Source: Seminavis robusta (Eukaryota; Bacillariophyta; Bacillariophyceae; Naviculales; Naviculaceae). Taken from it: a stretch of 64,000 nt of DNA. Location: NCBI GenBank assembly GCA_903772945.1, contig CAICTM010000169.1, positions 37,943 to 101,942 on the forward strand. Reading direction: 5' to 3'. A model generated the notes under the pieces. That model did no database searches and was not told the DNA's origin. It saw nothing but the letters and a program-made list of their open reading frames with translations. Shown here piece after piece: positions 10,616-21,352 of this stretch (position 1 is its first letter; every line of letters begins with the position of its first letter). The translations under genes were made by a program, and so were the position numbers.

Positions 10616-12034
10616 ATGTCGACTAAGGCTGAGGAGGTTCCCCTTTCAAAGGCATTTGCCTTGTTGGCGGATGAAGAGTACTGCGATGTCTCTTTGCAGG
10701 GCACTGATGGAGGGAAAATCCGTGCCAATCGCATGGCCTTGTCTGTACGCAGTCCATATTTCAAGACAATGTTCAAGAAAGGAGCATTCAAGGAAGCTGA
10801 CAAGGATGTTGTGCCTATTGGTTTTTCCAGCTTTGTTCTAAAGGCCATTGTGGAATATGTCCACACTGACACTGCCAGTATCTTGGCGGAGATTGTCGTT
10901 ATTGATAATGGTGCTGTTTCCTCTTCTAAGATTTCCGCAGAAGTTATGGAGAAATTCCAAGCGTTGCTTTCATTGACAGAGGCGGCCATATATGTTGATC
11001 TCCCCAACCTCTGGGAAAAGGCTCAGAACTGCCTTGAGAGCTTGCTACGTGCATATCCATGCTTTGGTATTTCCATCTTGGCAGCCTCGAAACACGGGGG
11101 TCCAGTGATATCCGGGGAATTGAAGAACCAAGCCTGCAGAAGTATCGGCCTGAGCAAGTCAGGAGCATTCAATGAAGATGTCCTTGGCGGTATAAATGGT
11201 AGCCTTCTAGCAGCTATCCTGAGGGACGATGGGGTGACGCTTGGTGACGGGGTACGCTTCAAGTTGATCGTTGGCTGGTCCAAGAGCGAACCATCCATTC
11301 TTGGTGGTGGAACTAAAGAGGATCGTCAAAAAGCAGCCAAAAACCTGGTGCAAAACCACATTGAGCTTGAATTCATTGACCCAGATGACTTGTCTTCTTT
11401 GGTTGCAACGTCGGGGCTAGTGACAACGGAGCAACTCTGCAATGCTTTCCAGCGGCAGGCAAAGAGAGCCAAGCACAAGCACAAAGTTGCCTTTGGAAGA
11501 ACTGGTTTGCGTGGGTACAGTTATGCTTGGAAATGTGCCAAGTCCATCACTATGACAGCATCACGCGGAGACCCATGGAGTTTTGACACCCTGGAGTGCC
11601 AGCCCCTGACAAAGGGAAAGTTTCAGTGGACGATTACCTTGGATTCATCCGGTAGGTCTGAAAACCGGGCCACTTGGCTTGGCGTAGCTGAAACTTCTGC
11701 CAATCCGAGCTCGCGAGAGTTTGGAGGAACTCAAAAGGGTTGCTGGGGAGTCCATGGCTGCTACGGAGGTGCTTGGTCCAATGGTGCATTAAAGCCTGTT
11801 GCCTACTTTGGCCCCACCGCCAAGTTTGGAGCAGGAGCGACTGTGACTGTTATCCTTGATTTGTCAGTGGGCAACTTATCAAATGGGTCTTTATCAATTT
11901 CTGTGAATGGCCTGCCATTCATTGAAGCTGTTTGCAATTTGAAAGCAACACTTAAAGGGAGCACTGGTGGCTTGGTGCCAGCTGTGTCCACCACTGTTGG
12001 CAGTGCCACAATCGTGGACTATGAAGAGGTCTAG
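10616..12034 (+). CDS. BTB/POZ protein with BACK-like and SPRY-like C-terminal domain, 472 aa
   Basis: Single exon. Residues 12-125 are a BTB/POZ domain: the pattern DVSLQG...IRANRMALSVRSPYFKTMFK...VLKAIVEYVHTD matches the core of substrate adaptors of CUL3 ubiquitin ligases. Residues 130-265 continue as a helical region that fits a BACK linker. From about 290 to 468 the sequence turns beta-rich, with WSFDTLECQPL, KGKFQWTITLD, TWLGVAE, GCWGVHG and NGLPFIEAV, as in SPRY/B30.2 sandwich domains. The likely role is recruiting a target via the SPRY-like part to a CUL3 ligase. The BTB call is strong, and the C-terminal call is by pattern. The ATG at 10616 has a good CAACC leader. No introns are seen. 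Confidence 0.8.
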   Translation: MSTKAEEVPLSKAFALLADEEYCDVSLQGTDGGKIRANRMALSVRSPYFKTMFKKGAFKEADKDVVPIGFSSFVLKAIVEYVHTDTASILAEIVVIDNGAVSSSKISAEVMEKFQALLSLTEAAIYVDLPNLWEKAQNCLESLLRAYPCFGISILAASKHGGPVISGELKNQACRSIGLSKSGAFNEDVLGGINGSLLAAILRDDGVTLGDGVRFKLIVGWSKSEPSILGGGTKEDRQKAAKNLVQNHIELEFIDPDDLSSLVATSGLVTTEQLCNAFQRQAKRAKHKHKVAFGRTGLRGYSYAWKCAKSITMTASRGDPWSFDTLECQPLTKGKFQWTITLDSSGRSENRATWLGVAETSANPSSREFGGTQKGCWGVHGCYGGAWSNGALKPVAYFGPTAKFGAGATVTVILDLSVGNLSNGSLSISVNGLPFIEAVCNLKATLKGSTGGLVPAVSTTVGSATIVDYEEV

Positions 12035-12528
12035 CTTTCTGTGGTTTAGCATAAGTAATCTCAAAAGTGCATAGGGAAGAATGGTTGTTTACACCTTGCC
12101 CGTGTAAGTTGACAAACCCAAGACACCATAGCTTCATGTGGTCGCTTCTCTATGGATGTACCAGAGGCCCACTGTACTTGCATCCATCCTCTATTTCTGC
12201 CATTGTGTTGCTGAGAGCCCATTGGCGCTGGAATGAAGTGATCTTGATCTGGGCCTGACACTGCTCGTAGTTGCTAATGTGTTGGGGTTACGCCTCGTAA
12301 AGTTGCTGCATGTCCGTCTTCGACTGACTCGACTCTTTTACGTAGGAGTGCTGATTGATTCAGAAGCTGGGAAGACCCCGAACGTTTGGTGATCCAGCAG
12401 ACCTGGTCATTTATCCCAGCTTCTGGGACCATGGTTTGAAAACGCTGCCTTATTACTAGTACCTAAGTGTGGGTTGAAATCGCTAATTACCAGGGACGGA
12501 GGGAGCAATGACTTGTGGCGTAGCCCAT
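12035..12528. other. Convergent intergenic gap with a 12-bp inverted repeat
   Basis: The BTB gene (plus) and the propeller gene (minus) end towards each other here. CAGAAGCTGGGA at 12361-12372 is perfectly complementary to TCCCAGCTTCTG at 12414-12425, separated by 41 bases. It could fold in transcripts of either strand. Confidence 0.7.
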
Positions 12529-15390
12529 TCAAAAGTACAAGTGGAACAGCAACACAATGCAACAATTTAGTTGCGTAACTGCAGCTGTAGTTGAAAGAGC
12601 AAAGCTGCTTGATGCCGGGTCCTCAGTGGAGCCTTCTGAGCTAGAACTATCGGATGCTGGCACGCCCGAAGCCGTTGACTCGTTGGCATTGGATTTGCCT
12701 GGATCGCTCTCGGACTTGGATCGGTTGGAGCCATCATAGAAGTCATTCATCATGGAAACGTTGCTTTGCCAACTCAAACAGGCAGAAAGGTTGTAAACTC
12801 GAACGTGGTTTTGCTGATTGGAAGATCGGAAACGTGACGCAGATCCCGTTGCCATGAGAGTGCCGTCTTCGTTCAATGCTACAGACTGCCCAAACGAATG
12901 CAAAGTGATATCATAGTCGTCTTCGCCTAGACGTGTAAGGTAGTAGCCTTTGTCCGCAAAGACTAATCCCCATTGACGAACTGCATCGTCGTATTCAAAC
13001 AGCCGAACGCGGGATCGTTTGCGCTCGAAAAAGCTCCCCACAGCCAGACGCTTGCCATCCCCAGAAAGAGCGAGCGAAAACCCAAAGGCTTCGTCTCTAT
13101 TCCCAACAGAGAAGCGATCTCGCAACGTCCAAGTATCGTCTTTCTTTTGGTACACATTGACAGCACCCACCGCGGGAATGCCGTAATTATCTCTGGACAG
13201 AATGCCAGCGGCAGCTAGAACGGTGCCATCGGCATTCAACGACGTGGCAATGCCAAGATTGCCGTCCTCATTTGGGACACCCAGAAACTCGGCTTGCAAG
13301 GTCCAATCACCGTTGCTAAACCCAAAGATCCGAACTTGTCCTTCTCTCCCTCTCGTATCCTCCGCCGCGTCCACTTGGCTATCACCCACCGCCAATACAT
13401 GCCCTGATCTGGACAAGGAGAACGTGCCGAATGGAGTCTCTAGTGAAATATTGTTCCCCATGCGTATCCATTCCGAGTCATTGTCGTTGAGGGCAAATGC
13501 TTGAACCGTGAAATTGCTGGCGGTGCCTTTGTCGTCCACTTGATACATGGCCGCGACAATAATTCTTCCATCGCCATTAAAGACAATGCCTCCCATGCCC
13601 GCTTCAAATTTGATACCTTGGATACTGGGAAGCTCTCTTGCCCATGGCAGCACAATATTGTCGTCGTCGCCGTTCTTTCGAAAAATGTTGGCAGTCGTTG
13701 TTGCATTGACGTGGTTTTGGTTTTCGTTTTCGTACAACAACTGAAACACTCGAATAGTGTCGGGGTCCTCGTCAGTGTCTCCTTTGGACAGTACAGCAGC
13801 CATGGTGCCATTGGCCGTCAAAATGACATCTTGATGCTGCGTCTCGGTAAAATTATCCTTTCCAGTCTCCACCAGAAGAGGTTTGTTTGGATCCTGCGAG
13901 TTGTTGTTGTTCCAATCCGAAACATCCCAAAACTGGACCACGCTCGTGTCTTTTCCTTCAAAGCCAACGGAATCCTCAAATGCCAGCAAGTTTCCGGACA
14001 ATGCCAAATGATACACTTGACTGGAACTGTTGAATGTAATGGAATAATTTTCTTCGCAAGACGAAGTATTGGGAAAGGGAAAGACTGGGACTGATTGATT
14101 GTGTTGGCAGATGCTGCTGTCATTATGCACAATATCATAGACCCGAAGATGACTTCCCCAGTGACCCACAGCCAACCGGGTAGCATTGTCGTCCATGGCA
14201 ATGCCATTCCCCAGACTCCCATTGTCGTCTGTTCCCGGAATAGTGGCCATGGTTTCCCACGTGTTGCTGTTGTCAGTGTCATTATTGTTGTAGTGCAAGA
14301 GAGTGACTCGGTCTGTGCCTGTTCGATTGGTAGCATTCCAGAGAGGAGTTCCAATGGCCATCCAGTTCCCATTGGCGGAAAGGGATACAAATGTACGATT
14401 GTTTCCAGTTTCCACAACATCTCGCAGCACCCAATTACTCTCGCTCTTGGTTTGTTGTTGTTGGTACTGGTAAACACTGACGGCAGGGTGGTTGGATTGA
14501 TTGTTGAATGCTCCCACGGCAACGAGACTGCCATCATGATTGATTGCCAAGGAAAGCCCGGGCCACGCCCATCTCGTGCAACCGAGGCTGTATCCCCACT
14601 CGTCCAATTCGATATCCCAATTGTGTGCCGTTCCATTGTACGAACGACGAAAGATTCGGATATGGGCTTTGTCACGGTATCCTTCTTCTGTTTCACAGGC
14701 ATCATCGGCCGCCACCAGAACATTCCCCAAGGCGGACAAGACCAGTGTGCTGGCACTTGCTCCCGACACTCGCTCTATCACTTGTGGCGGTGGTGGTGGA
14801 GAAGAAGCGCTGAGATTATTGGCGTAGAAATCAGTATTGTGGATAGGAAACAATCCGACATCGTTTCTCCATCCTTGTGGTCCTGGTTTCAAGAACGAGT
14901 CCATCAAGGATGTCGCCAAGAGAGTGCCATTGCCATTCAACGCCAATCCTCCCACACTGGCTTCCATATCTGGAATGGAGTCTCGTAAACTGTGCGCCAC
15001 AACTTGCGCCCTTGTCACTGAAAGTGTATGGTTGTTGTCTTTGTCTTTTACAATTCGAAGCACGGAAACAGTCCCCTTTTCGTTGGCGACGGCTACCACA
15101 CGTCCCTGATCCGCCAAGGCTACCAATTCCATGTCATAGCCAAATGTATCACCCACTTGTTGTTGCATTGCAGTATCAGTATCACCATTCAAGTGAAAAA
15201 TGCCGTTGCGATTCCGAGCCACGATATTCCCCGAGATTTGGACCACGCCCTTCCACCCGTTATTGGCACTGGAATGATAGGCCGCCCGATCATTGTTGGT
15301 CAAATCCACTCGAGGCGCGAGGCATACTGCTCCTGACACACTCGTTGTTGTCACCAAAAGCACTACAACAACAACAAGAAGGATCGACAT
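12529..15390 (-). CDS. Large secreted beta-propeller (FG-GAP/WD40-like) glycoprotein, 953 aa
   Basis: Start ATG at 15390-15388. Residues 1-20 (ILLVVVVVLLVTTTSVSG) form a signal peptide. Most of the protein consists of repeated units of about 45-60 residues in the form ALNGNGTLLATS / LSANGNWMAIG / LSGDGKRLAVGS / LNEDGTLMATG followed by VRVY or VRIF. This is the strand pattern of WD40/FG-GAP-type propeller blades and suggests one or two propellers. Many N-x-S/T sites indicate heavy glycosylation. After the propeller comes a Ser/Asn/Asp-rich linker and a hydrophobic C-terminal end (ALSTTAAVTQLNCCIVLLFHLYF region), which would suit GPI anchoring or a membrane tail. The protein is probably a cell-surface adhesion or recognition protein. 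It is intact over its full length and single-exon. I do not recognise a specific orthologue. Confidence 0.8.
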   Translation of the reverse strand: MSILLVVVVVLLVTTTSVSGAVCLAPRVDLTNNDRAAYHSSANNGWKGVVQISGNIVARNRNGIFHLNGDTDTAMQQQVGDTFGYDMELVALADQGRVVAVANEKGTVSVLRIVKDKDNNHTLSVTRAQVVAHSLRDSIPDMEASVGGLALNGNGTLLATSLMDSFLKPGPQGWRNDVGLFPIHNTDFYANNLSASSPPPPPQVIERVSGASASTLVLSALGNVLVAADDACETEEGYRDKAHIRIFRRSYNGTAHNWDIELDEWGYSLGCTRWAWPGLSLAINHDGSLVAVGAFNNQSNHPAVSVYQYQQQQTKSESNWVLRDVVETGNNRTFVSLSANGNWMAIGTPLWNATNRTGTDRVTLLHYNNNDTDNSNTWETMATIPGTDDNGSLGNGIAMDDNATRLAVGHWGSHLRVYDIVHNDSSICQHNQSVPVFPFPNTSSCEENYSITFNSSSQVYHLALSGNLLAFEDSVGFEGKDTSVVQFWDVSDWNNNNSQDPNKPLLVETGKDNFTETQHQDVILTANGTMAAVLSKGDTDEDPDTIRVFQLLYENENQNHVNATTTANIFRKNGDDDNIVLPWARELPSIQGIKFEAGMGGIVFNGDGRIIVAAMYQVDDKGTASNFTVQAFALNDNDSEWIRMGNNISLETPFGTFSLSRSGHVLAVGDSQVDAAEDTRGREGQVRIFGFSNGDWTLQAEFLGVPNEDGNLGIATSLNADGTVLAAAGILSRDNYGIPAVGAVNVYQKKDDTWTLRDRFSVGNRDEAFGFSLALSGDGKRLAVGSFFERKRSRVRLFEYDDAVRQWGLVFADKGYYLTRLGEDDYDITLHSFGQSVALNEDGTLMATGSASRFRSSNQQNHVRVYNLSACLSWQSNVSMMNDFYDGSNRSKSESDPGKSNANESTASGVPASDSSSSEGSTEDPASSSFALSTTAAVTQLNCCIVLLFHLYF

Positions 15391-15599
15391 GTCAGCACAA
15401 GAGCAAAGGAAGCCATGCTCTGGTTTGCCTCGATCCTTTCACACAAACACGATCTGTTCGGCCTTTCCAGCACCTCTCTCTCTCCAACAGGAACTTGGTG
15501 AGAGGGAAATAAAGAAGCTAGCTGATCTGCTTTTAAGCCCTTTTTGTCCCCCTTCGGAGTTCTGTCATAGACTCGAACGAACGGTATCGCTACTGGAAC

Positions 15600-16163
15600 C
15601 AATCCTTTCTCAGCCGGAGAGGCAGAAGAAGACGAAGTACCAGGCTCAGTGCACTGCACAACGCCGCCACTTCACCCCCTTTGTTGTTTCTGCTGATGGC
15701 CTCTTTGCTGCCGAAGCTACTGCTGTTCTCCAACGGCTCTCCCAGCTTTTGGCTCACAAGTGGTCCAAGCCCTACTCTGTGGTTCGCTCTTTCATCTCGG
15801 CCAGGTTGAGCATAGCTCTTGCCCGTGCCACGACATTGTGTTTGAGAGGCTCCCGTGTCTCCGCTCTCAAGGTTTCCAAGCGTTGGGATGACTGTGGTGC
15901 CCTCGATCTCTTCCGCTAGTCCTGCTCCTTTGCTCCTCCCTGCCCTCCTGCCTTCACCCCAATCCTTGGTTTCCATGTTGCCCTGCTTGCGCACTTGATT
16001 GCCTGCCTTGCGTTCCTGCGTCGTGCCCCCCTTGACCTCTGTCTCCATCCTCCTCTTAGCTCTCTCTAATCCATAGTAAACCCGATTCATCCTACTAGTA
16101 CACTCTCTGCGCCCATCCTCATCGTGTATCCCTCCGACTCATAGTAACTTTCCCCGTTTTATC
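15600..16163 (+). mobile_element. 5'-truncated LINE-like retrotransposon fragment with 3'UTR
   Basis: The reading frame 15600-15919 encodes RRHFTPFVVSADGLFA...AHKWSKPYS...ARLSIALARAT..LCLRGSR...WDDCGALDLF. This resembles the end of reverse-transcriptase polyproteins that I know from diatom non-LTR retrotransposons, where the same FTPFVxSxDG and RLSIAxVRAT patterns close the ORF. It is followed by a pyrimidine-rich, G-poor 3'UTR ending CATAGTAACTTTCCCCGTTT at 16140-16159. The same tail recurs as short copies at 24661 and 47871. The left edge cannot be placed exactly. The element ends 16 bp before the start of the broken LRR gene at 16179. Confidence 0.6.
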
Positions 16164-16178
16164 AGTTGATTGACCACC

Positions 16179-18576
16179 ATGTCTAATAACAATAATAACA
16201 ACAACACTACTGATGATGTCGATATTCTCAAGATTGTGGAGTTGAGATTGCAGCTACGAAATTCAGAAAATTGTCAAGAAGAAGACGAGTCAGAACAAAG
16301 AGCTGATGCTGCTCGTCTTGAGACAGCTGGAGACTTGGAGCTAGTAGAACTCACCGAAAAAATTGGCACAACATCACAGATGATCGATAACAGCCAAGAC
16401 AGAACCACAGATGATGCACAGGTGCCACAACCTACCATTCTAACAAGACAACCCGAATTTTCTAGACAACAACCAAGTAATCCTGGGGCATATGCCGTTG
16501 ATGGTCCAGGTCTTGCTAACGACAGAGAAAATCATTCGAATGGTAGCTCCGGTACGAGTGAGGAAGGCCTGGACAATTGGGTTGAAGAAATTGCAGATGA
16601 TGAAGTCATTGCACATCCTATAGACGATGATCAGCAGATAGGCCTGTTACCCAATGCAGAACCACTACCAATCAACCAGAGATCCAGAGCCTACTACTGG
16701 AGGCAAAAGTTGCTTTGTTCCCTTTCCGCTGAGGTCATTGTGGCTTTCCTTGCTGTATTTATCTTTGTCCTAATTTTTGTGCTGACATCCAACAAAGGAA
16801 ACATAAATCAGCTACCAAATCAAAATGAATCAATTCGTATTCCTGAAAAACCTGTGGAAGCTGCAACAGCACAGACCTTTTTGGAGTCACTCAATCTACC
16901 TCACTACACACTAAAGGCACTGGCAAACTCCAGGTCTCCTCAGTCCATGGCCTATCAATGGTTGGTCAACAACATCAACAACCAAACCACCACTCAACCA
17001 GATCTATCAAAATGGAGACTGATACAAAGATTTGCTATGGCCACATTCTACTATTCCACGAAAGGGGACTATTGGGTGCAACGTCGTGGCTGGTTGGATT
17101 GGGAGACTAATGAATGCAGCTGGGAACAAATATTTTTGAAACGAACATTCTCTCCTGACCTTAGCTGTAATGAGATGGGAGAAATCAAAGCACTGGAATT
17201 TTAGCATGCCAATAACATGGAAGGAACAATTCCTCCGGAGATTTCCTTACTGGGGAAAAGTTTGCAGTCAATCACCGTGAATCTGCAATTGGAACTCAAG
17301 GGAACCATCCCCACTGAGTTTGGACTTCTGACAAAATTGACTGGATTGGTTTTGAGTACAATAAGCATTGATGGCTCCATTCCAACCGAGTTTGGTCAAC
17401 TGCAGAGTCTCCAGAAGCTTCAGGTTCTTGTGACACCAATTCATGGGCACATTCCTTCTGAGATTGGACTACTGCGCAACTTATCGTCATTCCTTGTGGG
17501 AACAGCTGATCTAACAGGTATGTGTGCTTTGTTTTCCGGTTTGGTCAGCAGAATGGAAGCCTGATGTTGTCATTCAATCTAGGTTCAGTACCATGCGAGC
17601 TTTACAAATTGCCTGGTCTGCAGTCTCTGATAATTCATGAGTGCCCTGGGCTGGAAACTGAATACATCCTTCAAGATGTCATTCGCAACACAAGACAGCT
17701 TCGTAGGCTTATGCTATCAAGCCAAAGCAGTGGGACAGCAATGTCAATTCCATGTAAGCAGGCATGCTAGCATGACATGTGGAAGGGTGGTTGCAAACAA
17801 GGATGACTCACTTTCTAGACTGCTTTTGATACAGCTGAAATTGGCAAGCTGACAGAACTGAAATTCCTCACTTTGAGGGACTGGAAAAATCAGGGCACTA
17901 TCCCGAGTGAGCTTGGGCAGTTGACAAAGCTGGTAAGGAAAGTCCGAGCAATCATATTTGACTTTGAATAGATTACGGTATGCAAGTACACTGATCTTGC
18001 ATATACATATCAACAGACCGCCCTGGACTTGCATGGGAACTCTGTCTCTGGCATTTTGCCACGTGAGGTCTTTGAACTGACAGGTGAGAGCAGAGACATG
18101 CGGTTGTGTTGTATCGTACTCGTGTTGACCTTTTCCACCTGAATTCACCTTTGTTTGCTTTTCTCAGAGCTGACAATCTTTGATGTTGGCTCCAACCAGT
18201 TGGAAGGAGCAATGCTCCCTGCTCTTTTTTTCAAACTTTCCCACTTGAAGTTCATATACATCAACAACAACCTGTTCTCGGGCACTATTCCTACTGAAGT
18301 GGGTCAACTGTCTGGTCTCAGGATACTAGAATTTCAAAGTACCAACCTTCTGGCACCCTCCCTACAGAAATACTTATGCTGGAGAACTTGACCAGCTTGG
18401 TAGTCACCGACACATCCTTGCGGGGCAGCATCCCTGAAGAGCTGTGTGACAGAATGTACGAGCAGAAAACGAAATGCTTCGGTCCGTGTAAAGTCTTGTC
18501 AGTGAAAACCAACACAACAGTCTGCCATGGAACTTCCCTGTGTGGCTGTGATTGTGGTCATTGCAAACGAAACTAG
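16179..18576 (+). pseudogene. Leucine-rich-repeat transmembrane protein, multi-exon, broken by a stop and a frameshift
   Basis: Exons read as 16179-17517, 17583-17753, 17835-17932, 18017-18083 and 18168-18576, all with GT-AG borders and phase-matched. Residues 1-175 are acidic and disordered, with Asn runs. A transmembrane helix (VIVAFLAVFIFVLIFVLTSN) is near 190-210. Next is the pre-LRR domain WRLIQRFAMATFYYSTKGDYW, then plant-type LRRs (NN.EGTIPPEI, GTIPTEFGLLTKLTGL, GSIPTEFGQLQSL, ...) and a Cys-rich end (GCDCGHC). Two defects stand out. An in-frame TAG at 17202-17204 sits between the pre-LRR domain and the first repeat. A one-base deletion near 18348 shifts the frame in the repeat reading TNL/SGTLPTEI. 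The family is expanded in pennate diatoms and is thought to act at the surface. Here it is probably a decaying copy, unless one or both defects are assembly errors. Confidence 0.78.
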
Positions 18577-19512
18577 CCAGTGTGATGCAGTTACTCATTT
18601 GCGCAGGGGCAAATCACATTCACACCGAGACACCCAAGACTTGGATATTCAAGTAGTTTCAATTGCCCCAAGTGAATTGCGAAAAGCCATGCGAAAGCCA
18701 GCATCGGGGCAAGCATCATTACTTCTCTGGAGCTCTAGAGGATCCCACTCCTGGAGCCCCACTTGATTCCTCCTTTCAGAAAGCAGCATCGCTTTGGATG
18801 AATGTGTATGGAGACGCAGCTACAAATCCAGAGAAGGCCACCTGTGGCCTCCGCGGAACTACATCCACTTTCCGGAAGAGCAGAAACAGGTCCAGCAAAC
18901 GTGGTAGGACCATGGTGAAGCGGGCCATCGGCCATCAAAAGCTGCAGGATCGTCGTGAAGCGGTACTCCAGGATCAAAAGCTAGAACAGAAAACACGACT
19001 GCAATTTGGGCTTCATCTAGCAAGAGTCAGTCAGGTAGAAGGAGCGGAAAAAGCCATCCGCCGAAGAGCAAGACGCTTGTTGCCTCAGGGCGGGCTTGGT
19101 GGTTGTGACTGAATGTGTTGCTGTTGTTGTTAGTGCACCTGCTTGGTCGCAGGGTCGCGGACTCGGAGGGCATAGTTTGGTTTGGCATTGTGTTGCCTGT
19201 TTTGGTCGTTCCGTGTATAAAGTGGCGCTCCTTTTAAAAACTAGCAAGTCAGGCAGCACCACCACTGACATGCAACCGTTTCGGTCGATGGTGGTGGCGG
19301 ATGCAGCGGGTGTTTCCTTTTAACATACAATTTTCATTAGTACTTGAAACCTTTCTTTGTTTTTGGCAAGACGCAACCGAACGTATTCAACATACCACGC
19401 GGCACGAAACGATCGATTCATAGAAGCCATAAATCCTACTATCCAAAATTGCAGAGATTACCAATAGCTTGTCTCCATTCCTGCTTCGCAACCCACCAGT
19501 CTCTCATTTTAT
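18577..19512. other. Intergenic, no gene supported
   Basis: A plus-strand frame at 18663-19112 is basic and lacks any recognisable domain. I do not call it. The stretch lies between two convergent genes and may include the LRR gene's 3'UTR. Confidence 0.45.
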
Positions 19513-20668
19513 TCATTTCTGCTTTTGTTGGAGAGTTTGGAGTACCTTTTTGGCCATTTTCAGGTACCGTTTCTTCATTTCTTCCGCAGCAATACGGTAT
19601 GGATTGTGGGGGTCACTGTTGTAGAGCACCGCATTGCTGACCATCAAATCCACATCGGCAAAGAATTCCTTCAACGTTTTGTATTCCATCTTGTTTACTT
19701 TTTGTTGAATGTACGTCAAGTTCATCTGTGGAAACATCGAGAAAAAAAGAAAGAGGCAAATAATATGGTTGGTGAGATCAAGCGCAAATTGCATAAGACA
19801 GTTTCCCGCTGTGCTGATGATTGATTTTGCTCACCGGAGTATTAATGACATCAAAATAATCCGGTGCCCCCATGGCGGCACAATTGGCTCGATCAATGAC
19901 AATGCGGAATGGATTGGTGGAATTGAGATTGACAAATTCCATGTCCCACAATTTCTTGAAAATGGGACTGTAGAGTTTATGAAGCGCCTGTTCGGGTGTT
20001 TCGGCGGCCTTTCGTTTGCGCGCCAATTCTTCTTGTGCACGTTGTCGTTCTTCCTCTTCGCGTCGTCTCCGCGCCGCTTCTCGAGCTCGTGCTTGTGCTC
20101 GCTGTCGTTCCAAATCGGCATTTTGTCGTGCGGCTTCCGTCTTTTCGGCGGCCGATGTGGGGGATTTGCTTCCACTTGTGTTAGTAGTACGATGATGATG
20201 ATGATGATGATGATGCGTCTTTTTCTTTTCCGCTTGCAGTGTCATGGCAATCCCTTCAAAGTGTTTCTTGCGCTCGGTTTCGTCCATTCCGTTGCGGGCG
20301 GGAATGGCCGCCAGTGTGGCTTCCAACAGACCCGTTTGTTCGTGTTCCTTGGCTTCGCGCAACGTCAAGGCAGCTCTCATTTTTTCTTCTTCCAGTGGTT
20401 GTCGTTGGGCAATGCGATCGTAGGGATCCTTTCCTTCGGTGACAGCTAAGAATCCTTCCACTCGTTCGCGCAATCGAGATCCGACGCGACGGTAAAACTT
20501 GTCCTTGACCAACACGGGCCGTCGCGTCGTCACGGTGCCATTCAGAATCAAACGTTTGTAGTTGGGGTCCAATGGTTCTCGTCGATTCAAGGACTGCAGT
20601 GCTTGACGTAGACTCTTGCGGAGGTCGTCTTCATTCTGACCACTCTTCTTGGGAGATTCCGTTGCCAT
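19513..20668 (-). CDS. Bromodomain protein, 348 aa, two exons
   Basis: Exon 1 20668-19835 (278 codons), intron 19834-19726 (109 nt, GTGAGC...CACAG), exon 2 19725-19513. The join falls between codons and produces PDYFDVINTP-MNLTYIQQKV, the ZA-loop to helix B passage of a bromodomain. Residues 1-235 are charged: Arg/Glu-rich coiled coil with a run of His around 150 from ATG/CAT repeats. The bromodomain occupies about 235-340. PDY in the ZA loop and N314 at the end of LMVSNAVLYN, the acetyl-lysine-binding Asn, are present. It should bind acetylated histones or other proteins in the nucleus. The form N-terminal coil plus single bromodomain resembles BRD7/9-like subunits of SWI/SNF, but no further domain confirms this. 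Confidence 0.85.
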
Positions 20669-21352
20669 GGTTGTATTTAGACAGATAGATTCTAGTATAA
20701 CAACTAACCAAGATACGACTGTAGAGACACAATAATGGCATGAAGGCTCGGAGCGTGGAGCGAGCTGCTGTTTGGGTCAAAGATTTGGTTTGATCCTTTC
20801 TACGGTTGGGTTGGGGTTCACAGAGAGCCAACACAGGCTGCATGGCGTTTGGACTCCCGCACTGTGCAGTAATCCCACGGTACTGGGACCGAACCAAGCA
20901 CCTTCCAAGGTGCCTTTGCCTTCGTTGCATACTACCTGGTACAACCGACGCATTTACAGGTTGCCTTGGTTGCACGGTACGGTGGCAGGTCAAGGGCGGT
21001 CTAGCTAGCAGCTACTAGCTAGAGTGGAGGAGTTATACGGAAGCCGGCAGGGGACCAGGTTGGTTCAACTCTACCTACCAGGCACTTGAACTGCAACAGC
21101 ACCTTGCTAACCCCCGTTCGAACTGGCTCGTGGAGGTATTGTCGTGTCCTGGGAGCAAGCAATGAATAGCAAGAGTAGAAAGCTCACAAAACCAAAAAGC
21201 AACAAACAAAAACACAACAAACAAAAGGGAAACTTACGACAGCGCTACCTTATCCCACAAGCAACAAGAACCACTGCAAAACCAAAACCAAAACCAAAAC
21301 GCAAAACTACCTCTCTCTATCTACCGACAAACCAATCAAGAACAACAAAACC
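20669..21352. other. Divergent promoter region with CAAAAC repeats
   Basis: It lies between the bromodomain gene (minus) and the secreted protein at 21353 (plus). The last 170 bases are A/C-rich, with tandem CCAAAA units at about 21277-21303, and probably form the 5'UTR. No gene is seen. Confidence 0.55.

Noticed and set aside
13501-14988. Long antisense frames within the propeller gene
   Set aside because: Complement of a coding repeat region. The minus-strand frame is far better supported by signal peptide and repeats.
18663-19112. 149-codon basic frame after the LRR gene
   Set aside because: No homology seen and not connected to the LRR exons by splice sites.
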